Shown in pieces: positions 34,546 through 43,854 of a stretch of 64,000 nucleotides of DNA; the first letter of the stretch is position 1; each line of letters starts with the position of its first letter. The translations under genes and the position numbers were made by a program. The notes under the pieces were generated by a model. It saw only the letters and a list, made by a program, of their open reading frames with translations. It searched no databases and was not told the origin of the DNA. This DNA is from Ignavibacteriota bacterium (lineage in GTDB: Bacteria > Bacteroidota > Ignavibacteria > Ignavibacteriales > Ignavibacteriaceae). The DNA is taken from assembly GCA_013285405.1 (NCBI GenBank), contig CP053446.1, forward strand, positions 1,525,985 through 1,589,984, in the 5' to 3' direction.

Positions 34546-35172
34546 ATGTCGAATGAATCAAAATCTCTATCTGCGGGAAGAAAATTAAAACTGCAAGTTC
34601 AAATGACAATTGATGGTTTTGTTGCAGGTCCAAATGGTGAACTGAATTGGTTAACATGGAATTGGGGTGATGATATTAAAAAGTATGTAAATGAATTGCA
34701 CGATTCTGTTGATACAATTCTTCTTGGAAGAAAAATGACGGATGGATTTATTTCGCATTGGTTGTCAGTCATTGAAAATAAAGATGTATCGTCAAAGGAA
34801 TTAAGCGAAAATTATGAATTTGCAAAAAGAATGATTGATATTCCAAAAGTTGTTTTCACCAAAACTATCAAAAAACATAATTGGGTAAATACGTCACTGG
34901 CTACTGGTGATTTAACAGAAGAAATAAAAAACTTAAAAGAAAAATCTGGTAAAGATATTATTGTATATGGCGGTGCCGGATTTGTATCATCATTAATTAA
35001 AAATAATCTTATTAATGAATACAATCTTTTCATTAATCCATCTGCAATAGGAAAAGGTGTGGAAATGTTCAGCAGACTTGATGAAAAAATAAATTTAAAA
35101 CTTTCAGAGAGTGTTGCATTCGATTGCGGAATCGTTTTGAATAAATATGTAACAAATAGTAAAGGAAATTAA
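34546..35172 (+). CDS. RibD C-terminal/DHFR-like reductase
   Basis: The 208 residues begin LKLQVQMTIDGFVAGPNGEL and carry the markers of the RibD C-terminal-like dihydrofolate-reductase fold: TILLGRKMTDGFISHW, PKVVFTKTI, DIIVYGGAGFVSSLIKNNLINEYNLFINPSAIGKGVEMF. They reduce flavin or pterin-like compounds with NADPH, but the in-vivo substrates of stand-alone members are usually unknown. The gene is followed with a one-base gap by a two-domain VOC gene, and a paralogue lies at 36078. Confidence 0.88.
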   Translation: MSNESKSLSAGRKLKLQVQMTIDGFVAGPNGELNWLTWNWGDDIKKYVNELHDSVDTILLGRKMTDGFISHWLSVIENKDVSSKELSENYEFAKRMIDIPKVVFTKTIKKHNWVNTSLATGDLTEEIKNLKEKSGKDIIVYGGAGFVSSLIKNNLINEYNLFINPSAIGKGVEMFSRLDEKINLKLSESVAFDCGIVLNKYVTNSKGN

Positions 35173-35173
35173 T

Positions 35174-36076
35174 ATGCAAAAAATAACTCCATTCCTTTGG
35201 TTTGATACACAAGCTGAAGATGCAGCAAAATTCTATTCAACTGTATTTGACAATTCGAAAATAGTAAATGTCAGCAGGTACGATGAATCTGCTGCAAAGG
35301 TAACCGGAATGCCTGTCGGTTCAGCATTTGTCATTTCATTTCAACTGGAAGGAAATAATTTTACTGCAATGAATGCGGGTCCACATTTTAAAATCAATGA
35401 GTCGATATCACTTTTTGTTTATTGTGAATCTGATGAAAAGATTGAAAGAATTTACAAGAAGTTATTGGATGGCGGAAGTGCATTGATGTCATTGGATAAA
35501 TATGATTGGAGTCCGAAATATGCCTGGGTAAAAGATAAATTCGGACTTTCATGGCAATTGACGGTTGAGAAAATAAATTCAGCACAGAAAATTTTGCCAG
35601 CATTTTTGTTTGTGAATAAAAAATCAGGTAAAGTAAAAGAAGCAGTTGATTTCTATACTTCAGTATTTCCCGATTCAAAAATTCTTCTGGAAGCTCCGTA
35701 CCCGGAATCACAAAATCTTCCGAAGAACACTCTTCTCTTTGCTCAATTTAGTTTGTCAAAATATTTATTTAACTCAATGAGCAGTACGCTTGAACATGAT
35801 TTCGATTTTAACGAAGCTTTCTCTTTTGTTGTTGATTGCAAAGATCAACAGGAAGTTGACCATTATTGGAACAAACTAACATTTGATGTCGGCGAGGAAA
35901 GTATGTGTGGTTGGCTAAAGGATAAGTTTGGAGTATCATGGCAAATAACTCCCAAAATTCTGATTGATATGATGAATGATAAAGATCCGGTCAAAGCTCA
36001 AAGAACAATGCAGGCAATGCTGAAGATGAAAAAAATAATTATTTCAGATCTGGAGAAAGCATATAAAGGAAATTAA
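35174..36076 (+). CDS. Two-domain VOC-fold protein
   Basis: The 300 residues hold two tandem VOC modules of the 3-demethylubiquinone-methyltransferase-like type. The first starts MQKITPFLWFDTQAEDAAKFYSTVFDNSKI and ends KDKFGLSWQLTV. The second starts KILPAFLFVNKKSGKVKEAVDFYTSVFPDSKILLE and ends KDKFGVSWQITPKILIDMM. Tandem duplication in one chain gives a complete active site without a dimer. The gene follows the first RibD-like gene by one base and precedes the second by one base. No substrate can be named. Confidence 0.9.
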   Translation: MQKITPFLWFDTQAEDAAKFYSTVFDNSKIVNVSRYDESAAKVTGMPVGSAFVISFQLEGNNFTAMNAGPHFKINESISLFVYCESDEKIERIYKKLLDGGSALMSLDKYDWSPKYAWVKDKFGLSWQLTVEKINSAQKILPAFLFVNKKSGKVKEAVDFYTSVFPDSKILLEAPYPESQNLPKNTLLFAQFSLSKYLFNSMSSTLEHDFDFNEAFSFVVDCKDQQEVDHYWNKLTFDVGEESMCGWLKDKFGVSWQITPKILIDMMNDKDPVKAQRTMQAMLKMKKIIISDLEKAYKGN

Positions 36077-36077
36077 T

Positions 36078-36737
36078 ATGAGAAAATTAATTATAAATAC
36101 TTTTGTTACACTCGATGGTGTAATGCAGGCACCAGGTGGACCAGAAGAAGATCCAACAAGTAATTTTAATTTCGGCGGTTGGTCTTTCCATTACTGGGAT
36201 GAAGTGATGGGAAATTTTATGGATGAATTTATGTCAAAGCCATTCGAACTGCTTCTCGGAAGAAAAACTTATGAAATATTTGCTGCTCATTGGCCATATA
36301 TAACAAACGATCCGGTTGCTGATAAATTTAATGCAACAAAAAAATATGTTGCTTCCAGAACAGTGAATAAACTTAATTGGGCGAATTCTATTTTGATAAA
36401 AAGTAATGTCGAAAATGAAATTAAAAAAATAAAAGAACAAAATGGACCAGAACTTCAGGTTCATGGAAGCAGCAACCTTATCAAAACTCTCGTTAATGAA
36501 AATCTTGTGGATCAATTTAATATCTGGACTTTCCCTGTAACTGTTGGAAAAGGAAAACAACTGTTTGGTGAAGGAGTGAATGCATCCAATCTCAAACTTG
36601 TTGATGTTAAATCATCAGGCACAGGAGTAATCATTGCAACTTATCAACCTGCCGGAGGATTAAAATTAGGATCATTCGCATTAGAAGATGAAACTGAAGA
36701 AGAACTTGCCAGGCGTAGAAAGCTTGCTTCTGAATAA
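36078..36737 (+). CDS. RibD C-terminal/DHFR-like reductase, paralogue
   Basis: The 219-residue protein is a paralogue of the reductase at 34546: MRKLIINTFVTLDGVMQAPGGPEEDP, LLLGRKTYEIFAAHWPYI, and LQVHGSSNLIKTLVNENLVDQFNIWTFPVTVGKGKQLFGEG. The last 30 residues or so are an acidic/basic tail (EDETEEELARRRKLASE) seen in close relatives. The start follows the VOC gene by one base and lies next to its ATAAAGGAAAT ribosome-binding site. It probably acts on a substrate made available by the neighbouring VOC and SRPBCC proteins, an inference from context only. Confidence 0.88.
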   Translation: MRKLIINTFVTLDGVMQAPGGPEEDPTSNFNFGGWSFHYWDEVMGNFMDEFMSKPFELLLGRKTYEIFAAHWPYITNDPVADKFNATKKYVASRTVNKLNWANSILIKSNVENEIKKIKEQNGPELQVHGSSNLIKTLVNENLVDQFNIWTFPVTVGKGKQLFGEGVNASNLKLVDVKSSGTGVIIATYQPAGGLKLGSFALEDETEEELARRRKLASE

Positions 36738-36769
36738 TGAATTATAAAAAAATATTAAGGAGTATAGCC

Positions 36770-37222
36770 ATGCAAAAACTAAATTTCTCAATCGTAATTA
36801 AGGCATCGAAAGAAAAAGTTTGGAACACAATGCTTGATGACAAAACATACCGTCAATGGACAGAAGCGTTTTCACCCGGTTCTCACTTCGTTGGCAGTTG
36901 GAATAAAGGAAGTAAAATGCTTTTTCTCGGACCGGATCAGGACGGTAATATTGGTGGAATGGTCAGCAGAATAAAAGAAAATAAAAAACACGAATATCTT
37001 TCTATCGAACACCTTGGTCTTGTTCAGGATGGAAAAGAAGATACAACAAGCGATGCAGTAAAACAGTGGGCTGGTGCACTTGAGAATTACACATTCAAAG
37101 ATCTTCACGATAAAACAGAACTGTTGGTTGATATGGACATCAATGATGAGTACAAAGAAATGTTCGAAAATATGTGGCCTCCAGCACTTGATAAACTAAA
37201 AATACTTGCAGAGACAAAGTAA
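36770..37222 (+). CDS. SRPBCC/AHSA1-like protein
   Basis: I start at the ATG preceded by AAGGAG (about 7 bases away), not at the earlier in-frame one. The protein is then about 150 residues: QKLNFSIVIKASKEKVWNTMLDDKTYRQWTEAF, with GSHFVGSWNKGSKMLFLGPDQ. These are typical of the AHSA1/SRPBCC (START-like) fold, which binds hydrophobic ligands or Hsp90-type partners. The C-terminal half contains a long helix (MFENMWPPALDKLKILAE) that packs against the sheet. Many small operons of this kind combine SRPBCC, VOC and RibD-like members. Function unknown. Confidence 0.85.
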   Translation: MQKLNFSIVIKASKEKVWNTMLDDKTYRQWTEAFSPGSHFVGSWNKGSKMLFLGPDQDGNIGGMVSRIKENKKHEYLSIEHLGLVQDGKEDTTSDAVKQWAGALENYTFKDLHDKTELLVDMDINDEYKEMFENMWPPALDKLKILAETK

Positions 37223-37274
37223 TTTGTAATAAATTGCCTGCCATTTTTTGCTATTAAAAAAATCAGAATAAAAG

Positions 37275-38717
37275 TTGAAAGAAGAATTAGAATATGAAAT
37301 AGGTTTGGAGAATAATCCAGACAACCGAAATATGAAATCCCTTTGGCAGGAATTAAAAAATGCAATAAGGGGAAGCGATGCTGATTATACAGAAATAAAA
37401 ATTGGCAAAGCAATTTTTCTACTTGCAGTTCCGATGATACTTGAGTTGATTATGGAATCAACTTTTGCAGTTGTTGATATTTATTTTGTCGGAACACTTG
37501 GTGCTTCTGCTGTTGCAACGGTTGGTCTTACTGAAACATATTTATTTCTGCTTTACTCAATTGCAATGGGATTAGCAACAGGAGTTACTGCAATAGTCGC
37601 AAGACGAATTGGAGAAAAAGATAAAGAGAAAGCAAGCATTTCTGCTATACAGGCGATCTTTATCGCACTGGTTGCTTCAATTCCATTTATGATCGCAGGT
37701 ATATTTTTCGCAAAAGAATTACTCGTATTGATGGGTGGTGATAAATGGACAATTGATCATGGTTATAAATATACTCAGTGGATGCTGGGAGGAAATGTTG
37801 TAATCATATTGCTGTTTGTTATTAATGCAATCTTCCGTGGTGCTGGTGATGCTGCAATTGCTATGCGTGTACTCTGGATAGGAAATGGAATTAATATGAT
37901 TCTCGATCCTATATTAATTTATGGACTTGGACCATTCCCCGAATTAGGAATTGAAGGTGCGGCGATTGCTACTAACATCGGAAGAGGTGTTGGAGTAATT
38001 ATGCAACTCTGGTTTCTTTTCAAAGGTGTTAAACATATCAGGGTTTTAAAATCACAATTTCAACTTCAATGGGAAACAATTAAAAAAATAATTAAAACTT
38101 CTCTTGGCGGAATTGGGCAAATGATTGTTGCAATGACCTCGTGGATTTTTATAATGAGAATAATTGCAGACTTCGGAAGTCAAGCCGTGGCAGGTGCAAC
38201 TATTGCAATCAGAATAATGATGTTTACCATGATGCCTTCGTGGGGAATGTCAAATGCAGTAGCTACACTTGTTGGTCAAAACCTTGGCGCAAAGCAGCCC
38301 GATCGTGCTGAACGATCTGTTTGGATCACCGGAATTTGGAACATGTCATTTTTAATTCTGGTTTCAGTTGTATATTTCTTCTTCAGTGAAAACCTGGTCG
38401 GAATTTTTACAGATGAGCCAGGTGTTATAGAAGTCGGAGGAATGTGGCTCAAGATAGTGTCATATTCGTATTTTGTTTATGCATGGTGGATGGTTTCCGT
38501 ACAGGCATTTAATGGTGCTGGTGATACTATGACTCCAACAAAAATAAATCTTGTATTTTTCTGGTTGATACAAATTCCGCTTTCATACTTTCTCGCAAAG
38601 ATTGTTGAAATGGATATTTCAGGAGTTTTCTGGGCAATATTCGCTTCAGAAACTGCAGTTGGTTTATTCACACTTTGGTTATTCAAAAAAGGAACTTGGA
38701 AAAAAGTTGTATTATAA
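37275..38717 (+). CDS. MATE-family multidrug exporter
   Basis: The 480-residue protein has the two-fold MATE layout, twelve membrane helices. The first half starts AIFLLAVPMILELIMESTFAVVDIYFVG and has the phrase GASAVATVGLTETYL. The second half has AGATIAIRIMMFTMMPSWGMSNAVATLVGQNLGA, typical of MATE. Substrate antiport with Na+ or H+ is the family role. The frame opens at a TTG; the first ATG is 19 codons later (37332). The choice between them is unsettled because no strong ribosome-binding site precedes either. It follows the SRPBCC gene after 52 bases and may export what the cluster handles. Confidence 0.93.
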   Translation: MKEELEYEIGLENNPDNRNMKSLWQELKNAIRGSDADYTEIKIGKAIFLLAVPMILELIMESTFAVVDIYFVGTLGASAVATVGLTETYLFLLYSIAMGLATGVTAIVARRIGEKDKEKASISAIQAIFIALVASIPFMIAGIFFAKELLVLMGGDKWTIDHGYKYTQWMLGGNVVIILLFVINAIFRGAGDAAIAMRVLWIGNGINMILDPILIYGLGPFPELGIEGAAIATNIGRGVGVIMQLWFLFKGVKHIRVLKSQFQLQWETIKKIIKTSLGGIGQMIVAMTSWIFIMRIIADFGSQAVAGATIAIRIMMFTMMPSWGMSNAVATLVGQNLGAKQPDRAERSVWITGIWNMSFLILVSVVYFFFSENLVGIFTDEPGVIEVGGMWLKIVSYSYFVYAWWMVSVQAFNGAGDTMTPTKINLVFFWLIQIPLSYFLAKIVEMDISGVFWAIFASETAVGLFTLWLFKKGTWKKVVL

Positions 38718-38776
38718 AGTAAACCATTACAAATGAAATCGGATTTTAAAAAACAAATTTTTGTGATGTTGGATTT

Positions 38777-39127
38777 ATGTCTGCAAATAAAAAAGTAGTA
38801 GAAAAGTATATTGATGGATTTAATAAGTCTGATCACGAACAAATTTTATCTTGTCTAGCAGATAATGTCGAATGGATTTTGCCCGGAGTCTTTCATTTAA
38901 AAGGAAAAGATGCCTTTGATAAAGAAATTGAAAATCCTGCATTTGAAGGTAAGCCAGTTATTGTTGTTACAAGAGCCATTGAAGAAAATAATATTGTCAT
39001 AACAGAAGGGACTGTGCGCGCAAAGAAAAAAGATGCTGAATATATTAATCTGGTTTTTTGTGATGTGTTTGAGATGAAAGACAGTTTAATTAATAAACTG
39101 ACCTCATACTTGATGGAGGTAAAATAA
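38777..39127 (+). CDS. NTF2/SnoaL-like protein
   Basis: The 116 residues begin SANKKVVEKYIDGFNKSDHEQILSCLADNVEWILPGVFHLKGKDAFDKEI, a SnoaL-like domain with the usual helix-then-strand opening, and end with the curved-sheet phrase YINLVFCDVFEMKDSLINKLTSYL. Such proteins are small enzymes or ligand binders. It follows the exporter gene and could be part of the same unit. No substrate can be inferred. Confidence 0.85.
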   Translation: MSANKKVVEKYIDGFNKSDHEQILSCLADNVEWILPGVFHLKGKDAFDKEIENPAFEGKPVIVVTRAIEENNIVITEGTVRAKKKDAEYINLVFCDVFEMKDSLINKLTSYLMEVK

Positions 39128-39213
39128 TTTTTAATGGATATGAAAGAACCTGTCGTCAGGAAATTTTTGAATCCCGCTATTCATCATAAACCTATTTGGT
39201 ATTTCTTCTGTAG

Positions 39214-39825
39214 ATGTCACAAAGAATAGTCAACAAAGCAGATGTTAAAAAACTCACTTCTAAGCACAAAATATTTTTAAATATTAAAGAAAAGTACGGC
39301 ACCCCTCCAAACTGGAACAGACCCGAAGGATTTATATCATTATCAAAAATTATTTTAGAGCAGCAGGTAAGTCTTGCATCTGCTGAAGCACATTTCAATA
39401 AGCTAAATAATTATCTGACTGAATTTTTGCCAACGAATGTTTTGAAATTGACTGATGAAGAAATGCGTACTTGTCAGATCAGTAAACAAAAGGCAGAATA
39501 TCTTCGTGCTTTATCGAAGGCTGTAATAAACAAAGAATTGGATTTTGATGAATTGTCAGGAATAAATCCTGACGAGGTTCGTAAAAAACTTACAAGCATA
39601 AAAGGTATCGGCGATTGGACAACAGATATTTACTTAATGTTCTGTTTACAAAACAAAGATATATTTCCTTTAGGTGATATTGCCCTGATAACTACAATTA
39701 AGGAGTTGACTAAAGTAAAATCTGATAGTGGTATTGTTTGTTTTACAAAAAAATTAAAACCATATCGCTCATTAGCAGCTTACTTTTTGTGGTTCTACTA
39801 TCTGAAAAGGAGAAACCGAATTTAG
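39214..39825 (+). CDS. HhH-GPD DNA glycosylase (AlkA-like)
   Basis: The 203 residues contain a helix-hairpin-helix with glycine/proline-rich loop and catalytic Asp: VRKKLTSIKGIGDWTTDIYLMFCLQNKDIFPLGDIAL, with the Asp in GDIAL as the likely catalytic one. Preceding helices EGFISLSKIILEQQVSLASAEAHFNKLN match AlkA-type methyladenine glycosylases, which excise alkylated purines. The protein is shorter than AlkA and lacks its N-terminal domain. It stands alone before the HxlR regulator. Family assignment is sound; damage specificity is inferred. Confidence 0.88.
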   Translation: MSQRIVNKADVKKLTSKHKIFLNIKEKYGTPPNWNRPEGFISLSKIILEQQVSLASAEAHFNKLNNYLTEFLPTNVLKLTDEEMRTCQISKQKAEYLRALSKAVINKELDFDELSGINPDEVRKKLTSIKGIGDWTTDIYLMFCLQNKDIFPLGDIALITTIKELTKVKSDSGIVCFTKKLKPYRSLAAYFLWFYYLKRRNRI

Positions 39826-40020
39826 ATCAGCCTCTGAAAATTGTTTTTGCATCGAATGCCTTAACGGGATTAGCTGGTTAGAGTTCAAAATTTTGATCTC
39901 TTATAAACTCATATCAAAAATTTGCTTAATAGAAATTTGTATGATAATGACTCAAATACTATATTTATCAGCATATATAGTGTAAAATATTATATACCAC
40001 AAAAAGAAAGTATATAAAAT

Positions 40021-40362
40021 ATGCCAGAAATCAACTTTAAAGAGAAAAAATTTAACAATCCTGTTGAGCTTTCACTGGATATTATTGGTGGAAAGTGGAA
40101 AATACCAATAATCTGGAGGCTGCGAGATGACCCCAAAAGATACGGCGAACTTAAAAGATTACTACCACAAGCAACGCACAAAATGCTGACACAACAACTT
40201 CGTGAACTTGAGCGCGATGAAATTATTATACGTAAAGTTTATCAGGAAATTCCACCTAAAGTTGAGTACAATCTTACTTTACTCGGGAAATCGGTTATTC
40301 CGATTATCGATTTATTGAACGATTGGGGTGATGAATATAGAAGTGTGTTCAATAAAGATTGA
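40021..40362 (+). CDS. HxlR-family transcriptional regulator
   Basis: The 113 residues are a winged-helix HxlR: NPVELSLDIIGGKWKIPIIWRLRDDPKRYGELKRLLPQATHKMLTQQLRELERDEII. The conserved Cys that most family members have in the first phrase (CPVE) is Asn here, and no other Cys exists. Thiol-based sensing as in HypR is therefore unlikely. The upstream spacer has an AT-rich TATAT...ATATA stretch that may hold an operator. It could regulate the exporter/VOC cluster on its left, but no site was shown. Confidence 0.9.
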   Translation: MPEINFKEKKFNNPVELSLDIIGGKWKIPIIWRLRDDPKRYGELKRLLPQATHKMLTQQLRELERDEIIIRKVYQEIPPKVEYNLTLLGKSVIPIIDLLNDWGDEYRSVFNKD

Positions 40363-40495
40363 TCTCTGATTGGAAAGCTGAACTAATTTATCAGCTACCC
40401 GTCTATGAGTAAAATAAAATTAAATAGATTTTTTCGATCCGAAGCAATATTTATCTTAATACTGAAAATTATTCAATTAAGAAAACAGGTTGAAC

Positions 40496-40738
40496 ATGTC
40501 ATCCTACAGGGAACAAAAAAAATTACTTGAGACATTAAAGAAATATGAACGTAATTTCTCTCGTCAGGAATATGAGGAATATAAGATGTTTATAAAGAGA
40601 GATAAAGATGATGATGAGTTTGACACACTTTCTATGCAACGGTTGAAAGATTTACATGATAAATATCATAAACCGGTCGATACATCAAAGTATGATAAAT
40701 TCTTCAAGAAAAACACTGATCAGGGATCAGGTAATTGA
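40496..40738 (+). CDS. Small acidic protein of unknown function
   Basis: The roughly 80-residue soluble protein reads SSYREQKKLLETLKKYERNFSRQEYEEYKMFIKRDKDDDEFDTLSMQRLKDLHDKYHKPVD. It is rich in charged residues and predicted helical. I do not recognise it. Two in-frame ATGs lie at 40490 and 40496, the latter chosen only because it is closer to the body. Codon use looks like that of its neighbours, so it is probably real. It is followed 78 bases later by the DUF2723 gene. Confidence 0.55.
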   Translation: MSSYREQKKLLETLKKYERNFSRQEYEEYKMFIKRDKDDDEFDTLSMQRLKDLHDKYHKPVDTSKYDKFFKKNTDQGSGN

Positions 40739-40816
40739 ATATTAAAAACCCTCCATTTCATTGTAAACAAATCGAATTGTAACTAATTTTGACCTTCTTA
40801 TTCTAACGAGGAAATA

Positions 40817-43790
40817 ATGAACCTGAAACTTTTACATAGAATTTATGCAGCCGGAGTTTTTTTTGTAACACTGGTCGTTTATTGGATGACCGTTCAACCT
40901 TCGGTATCGTTCTGGGATTGCGGTGAATTTATTGCCGCGAGCTATTACTTGCAGGTACCACATCCCCCCGGAGCTCCTTTCTTTCTCATACTGGGTAATA
41001 TTTTTTCAAAGATTCCCTTCTTTGAAAATGTTGGGTTTAAAATAAATTTAATTTCTGTTTTATCGAGTGCACTCAGTGTGTTTTTACTGTACTTAATTGC
41101 TGTAAAGCTTATCAACATTTTCACCGGTAAAAAACCAGAAACGTTTTCAGAGGCAATAGCAACATATACTGCATCAGCTATTGGAGCGCTTTCACTCGCT
41201 TTCAGTGATACATTTTGGTTCAATGGTGTTGAAGCTGAAGTTTACGCCTTCAGTACTTTGTTAGTTGCTGCAATAGTTTATCTGATCATAAGATGGTATG
41301 AACGAGCAGATAATAAAGACAGTGAAAAGTATATACTCGGTATTGCTTATCTGGTCGGTTTATCCATTGGTGTTCACCTGATGAGTGTGTTAGCTATTGT
41401 TCCTGTAGTGATGATCGTTTTCTTCAAAAAATATGTAGATGATGAAGAAGCCTTAAAGAAGTCAGGTTACATTTTGCTTGCTCATGCCGGAATTATTTTA
41501 TTACTTGCAATAATATGGTGGGCAGGAGAGACTAGCTCCACTCCGCCGACCAGCGATGAATACAAAGATTTTGATACAAAATTTAAACTTATGATTGTTG
41601 TGATAAGCATTGTTGTTATGGGAATTTATTGGAAAAAAGTTTTCAGTAAAAACTCATTTTATCTCCCGATCATTATTGGTGGAGTTGCACTGTTTGCAAC
41701 CTACCCGGGTGTAGTTAAACTTTTACCGGCAGTAATGACTGCAATCGGGAAAGATAATATCATAGTTGAGCTTCTAATTTTTATTGTATTACTCGCACTA
41801 CTTGGTTATGCTGTTCATTATTCTGTGAAGAATAATAAGCCAACGCTGCATACAATCTTTATGTCAACAATTTTTATTCTTCTTGGCTTCACTACTTTCT
41901 CAATGGTTATTATCAGAGCAAATCAAAACCCTCCGATGAATGAAAATGAACCGGATACTTTTCCAAAGTTGGAACAATATCTCAACAGAGAGCAGTATGG
42001 TGATTTTCCAACATTTAAAAGAAGGTTTACAAGTGAACCGCATCAACAGGGAGTTTTTACAAATTATCCCAGCGATTTATCATTCTTTTATAATTACCAG
42101 ATGAATCATATGATGACCAGATATTGGTTATGGAATTATGCAGGTCGTGAAGGATGGGTTCAGGATGATGGAGCAAATATAGCACCATTCAATTTTCTTG
42201 GGAATATTTTCGGCAAAATAATTAATGTGAAGTTTGAAGGCAACGCTGCGGATTCTTTATTCGGAATTCCATTTTTGGTTGGATTGTTTGGCATTTATTA
42301 TCATTTCCGGCGCGATTGGAAAATGGCATCTGTTTTTATGGTAGCATTTATTTTATTGGGATATCTGACCGCTTTCTATCAGAACCAGCAGCAGCCGCAA
42401 CCAAGAGAACGAGATTACTTTTATGTCGGTGCATTCTTTGTATTTTCAATCTGGATTGCAATAGGAGTACGTGGTTTAGTTGATTTGGTAAAAAAATATT
42501 TTAAGAAAGAAACTTATGGAACTGCTGCGTTGATGGGTGTATTGATGTTGATGTTTGTTTTTATTCCGATTAAAATGCTGCAGGCTAATTATCATACGCA
42601 CGACCGTTCACGCAATTGGGTTCCATGGGATTATTCATACAATATTTTACAGAGTACAGAACCGAATGGCGTTCTCTTTACTAATGGTGATAACGATACT
42701 TTCCCTCTATGGTATTTGCAGGATGTTGAAGGTGTTAGAAGAGATGTAAAAATTGTTAACCTTAGTCTGCTAAATACCGATTGGTACGTACGTCAGTTAA
42801 AAAAATAATGATCCCTATGGAGTAGGCACAATAAAAATCAGAATACCGGATTCACGAATTAATCCACAAGATTTAAGACCAATACAATGGTCCCCGACTG
42901 ATGTTAGTATCACAACTCCCAAAGCGGCTAATCCGGAAGAATTTTCTAAAATTATTAATGAATATGCAGTAAACGATACAACTATACTCTATGCTGGCAA
43001 AATGACCTGGAGAATGCCCAACACATTAACTTTTGGCGAAATAAAAGCAATTCGTGTTCAGGATATTATGGTCAAAGAAATTATCGAAGCAAACAATTGG
43101 GAACGACCAATATACTTTGCAGTAACTTGTTCGGATGATAGTAAAATCGGTTTGCAGGATTATTTAAAAATGGAAGGGATGACTTTCAAACTTGTACCAG
43201 AAAAACGACAACCAGGCAGCGAATTTATAGATGTTGAAATGGTAAAAGCTCAATTGAAAGGAAACACTGAACCGAGCAAAAGCTATTTGCCCGGTTTCAG
43301 ATTTACTGGTCTTAACGATCCTAGTATTTTCTTTGACGAGAATCATAAACGAATGGTACAGAATTATCGCAATGCATTTATGAGATTAGCAGTTTATTAC
43401 AGAAGTATTGGTGATAACAAAAATCTTATCGCAGCACTTGATGATATGAATGAAAAATTACCATACAAAGTCCTGGGTATGGAAAATGGTTTGTTATTCG
43501 AAGTGGCAAATCTTTATCTGTCTGCCGGCGATAATAAAAAGTTTCTTGAAATAGCATCAGATGTTGAAATGAAAGCATTGGAAGATCTGGAAAAAAATCC
43601 AACTGATGTTCAATCATATTATAATCCGTACCGGCTGCTTATTGAAATTTATGAGAACTCAGAACAATATGATAAGCTCCTTGCACTATGGCAGAAGTTA
43701 GAAACGATGTTTCCTAATGATCCAACGGTTAAATCCAATATTGAAAAATATCAGCAAATGATTCAGCCGAAAGATTCTACGGTTAAGTAG
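40817..43790 (+). CDS. DUF2723 membrane protein (frameshift at an A7 tract)
   Basis: The first part (about 663 residues) is a multi-helix membrane protein with the DUF2723 N-terminus WMTVQPSVSFWDCGEFIAASYYLQVPHPPGAPFFLILGN, related to protein O-mannosyltransferase-like GT-C glycosyltransferases. The frame ends at 42808 with TAA after AAAAAAA (42799-42805). Removing one A restores QLKNNDPYGVGTIKIRIPDS and a continuous frame to 43790, ending in a tetratricopeptide-like C-terminus (NKKFLEIASDVEMKALEDL). One extra base in the A7 tract is the simplest explanation. It could be a true phase change, ribosomal slippage on A7, or a sequencing error. The joined length is about 990 residues, as expected for the family. 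Confidence 0.85.
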
Positions 43791-43815
43791 TTTGACATTA
43801 AGTACCTAAAAATTG

Positions 43816-43841
43816 GTCCGGCAATTGCCGGACTTTTTTTT
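43816..43841 (+). terminator. Rho-independent terminator after the DUF2723 gene
   Basis: GTCCGGCAATTGCCGGAC is a perfect 18-base palindrome followed by eight T's. It separates the DUF2723 gene from the next gene, whose ATG is 14 bases past the T-run. Confidence 0.9.
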
Positions 43842-43854
43842 GTAAATTTTCATT

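Noticed and set aside
39128-39213. Short peptide frame between the NTF2-like and glycosylase genes
   Set aside because: It reads only about 27 codons (ATG at 39134 to TAG at 39215) and matches nothing I know.
43002-43790. Apparent separate gene of 262 residues
   Set aside because: It is the C-terminal continuation of the DUF2723 protein after a one-base shift in the A7 tract; no start signal precedes it.
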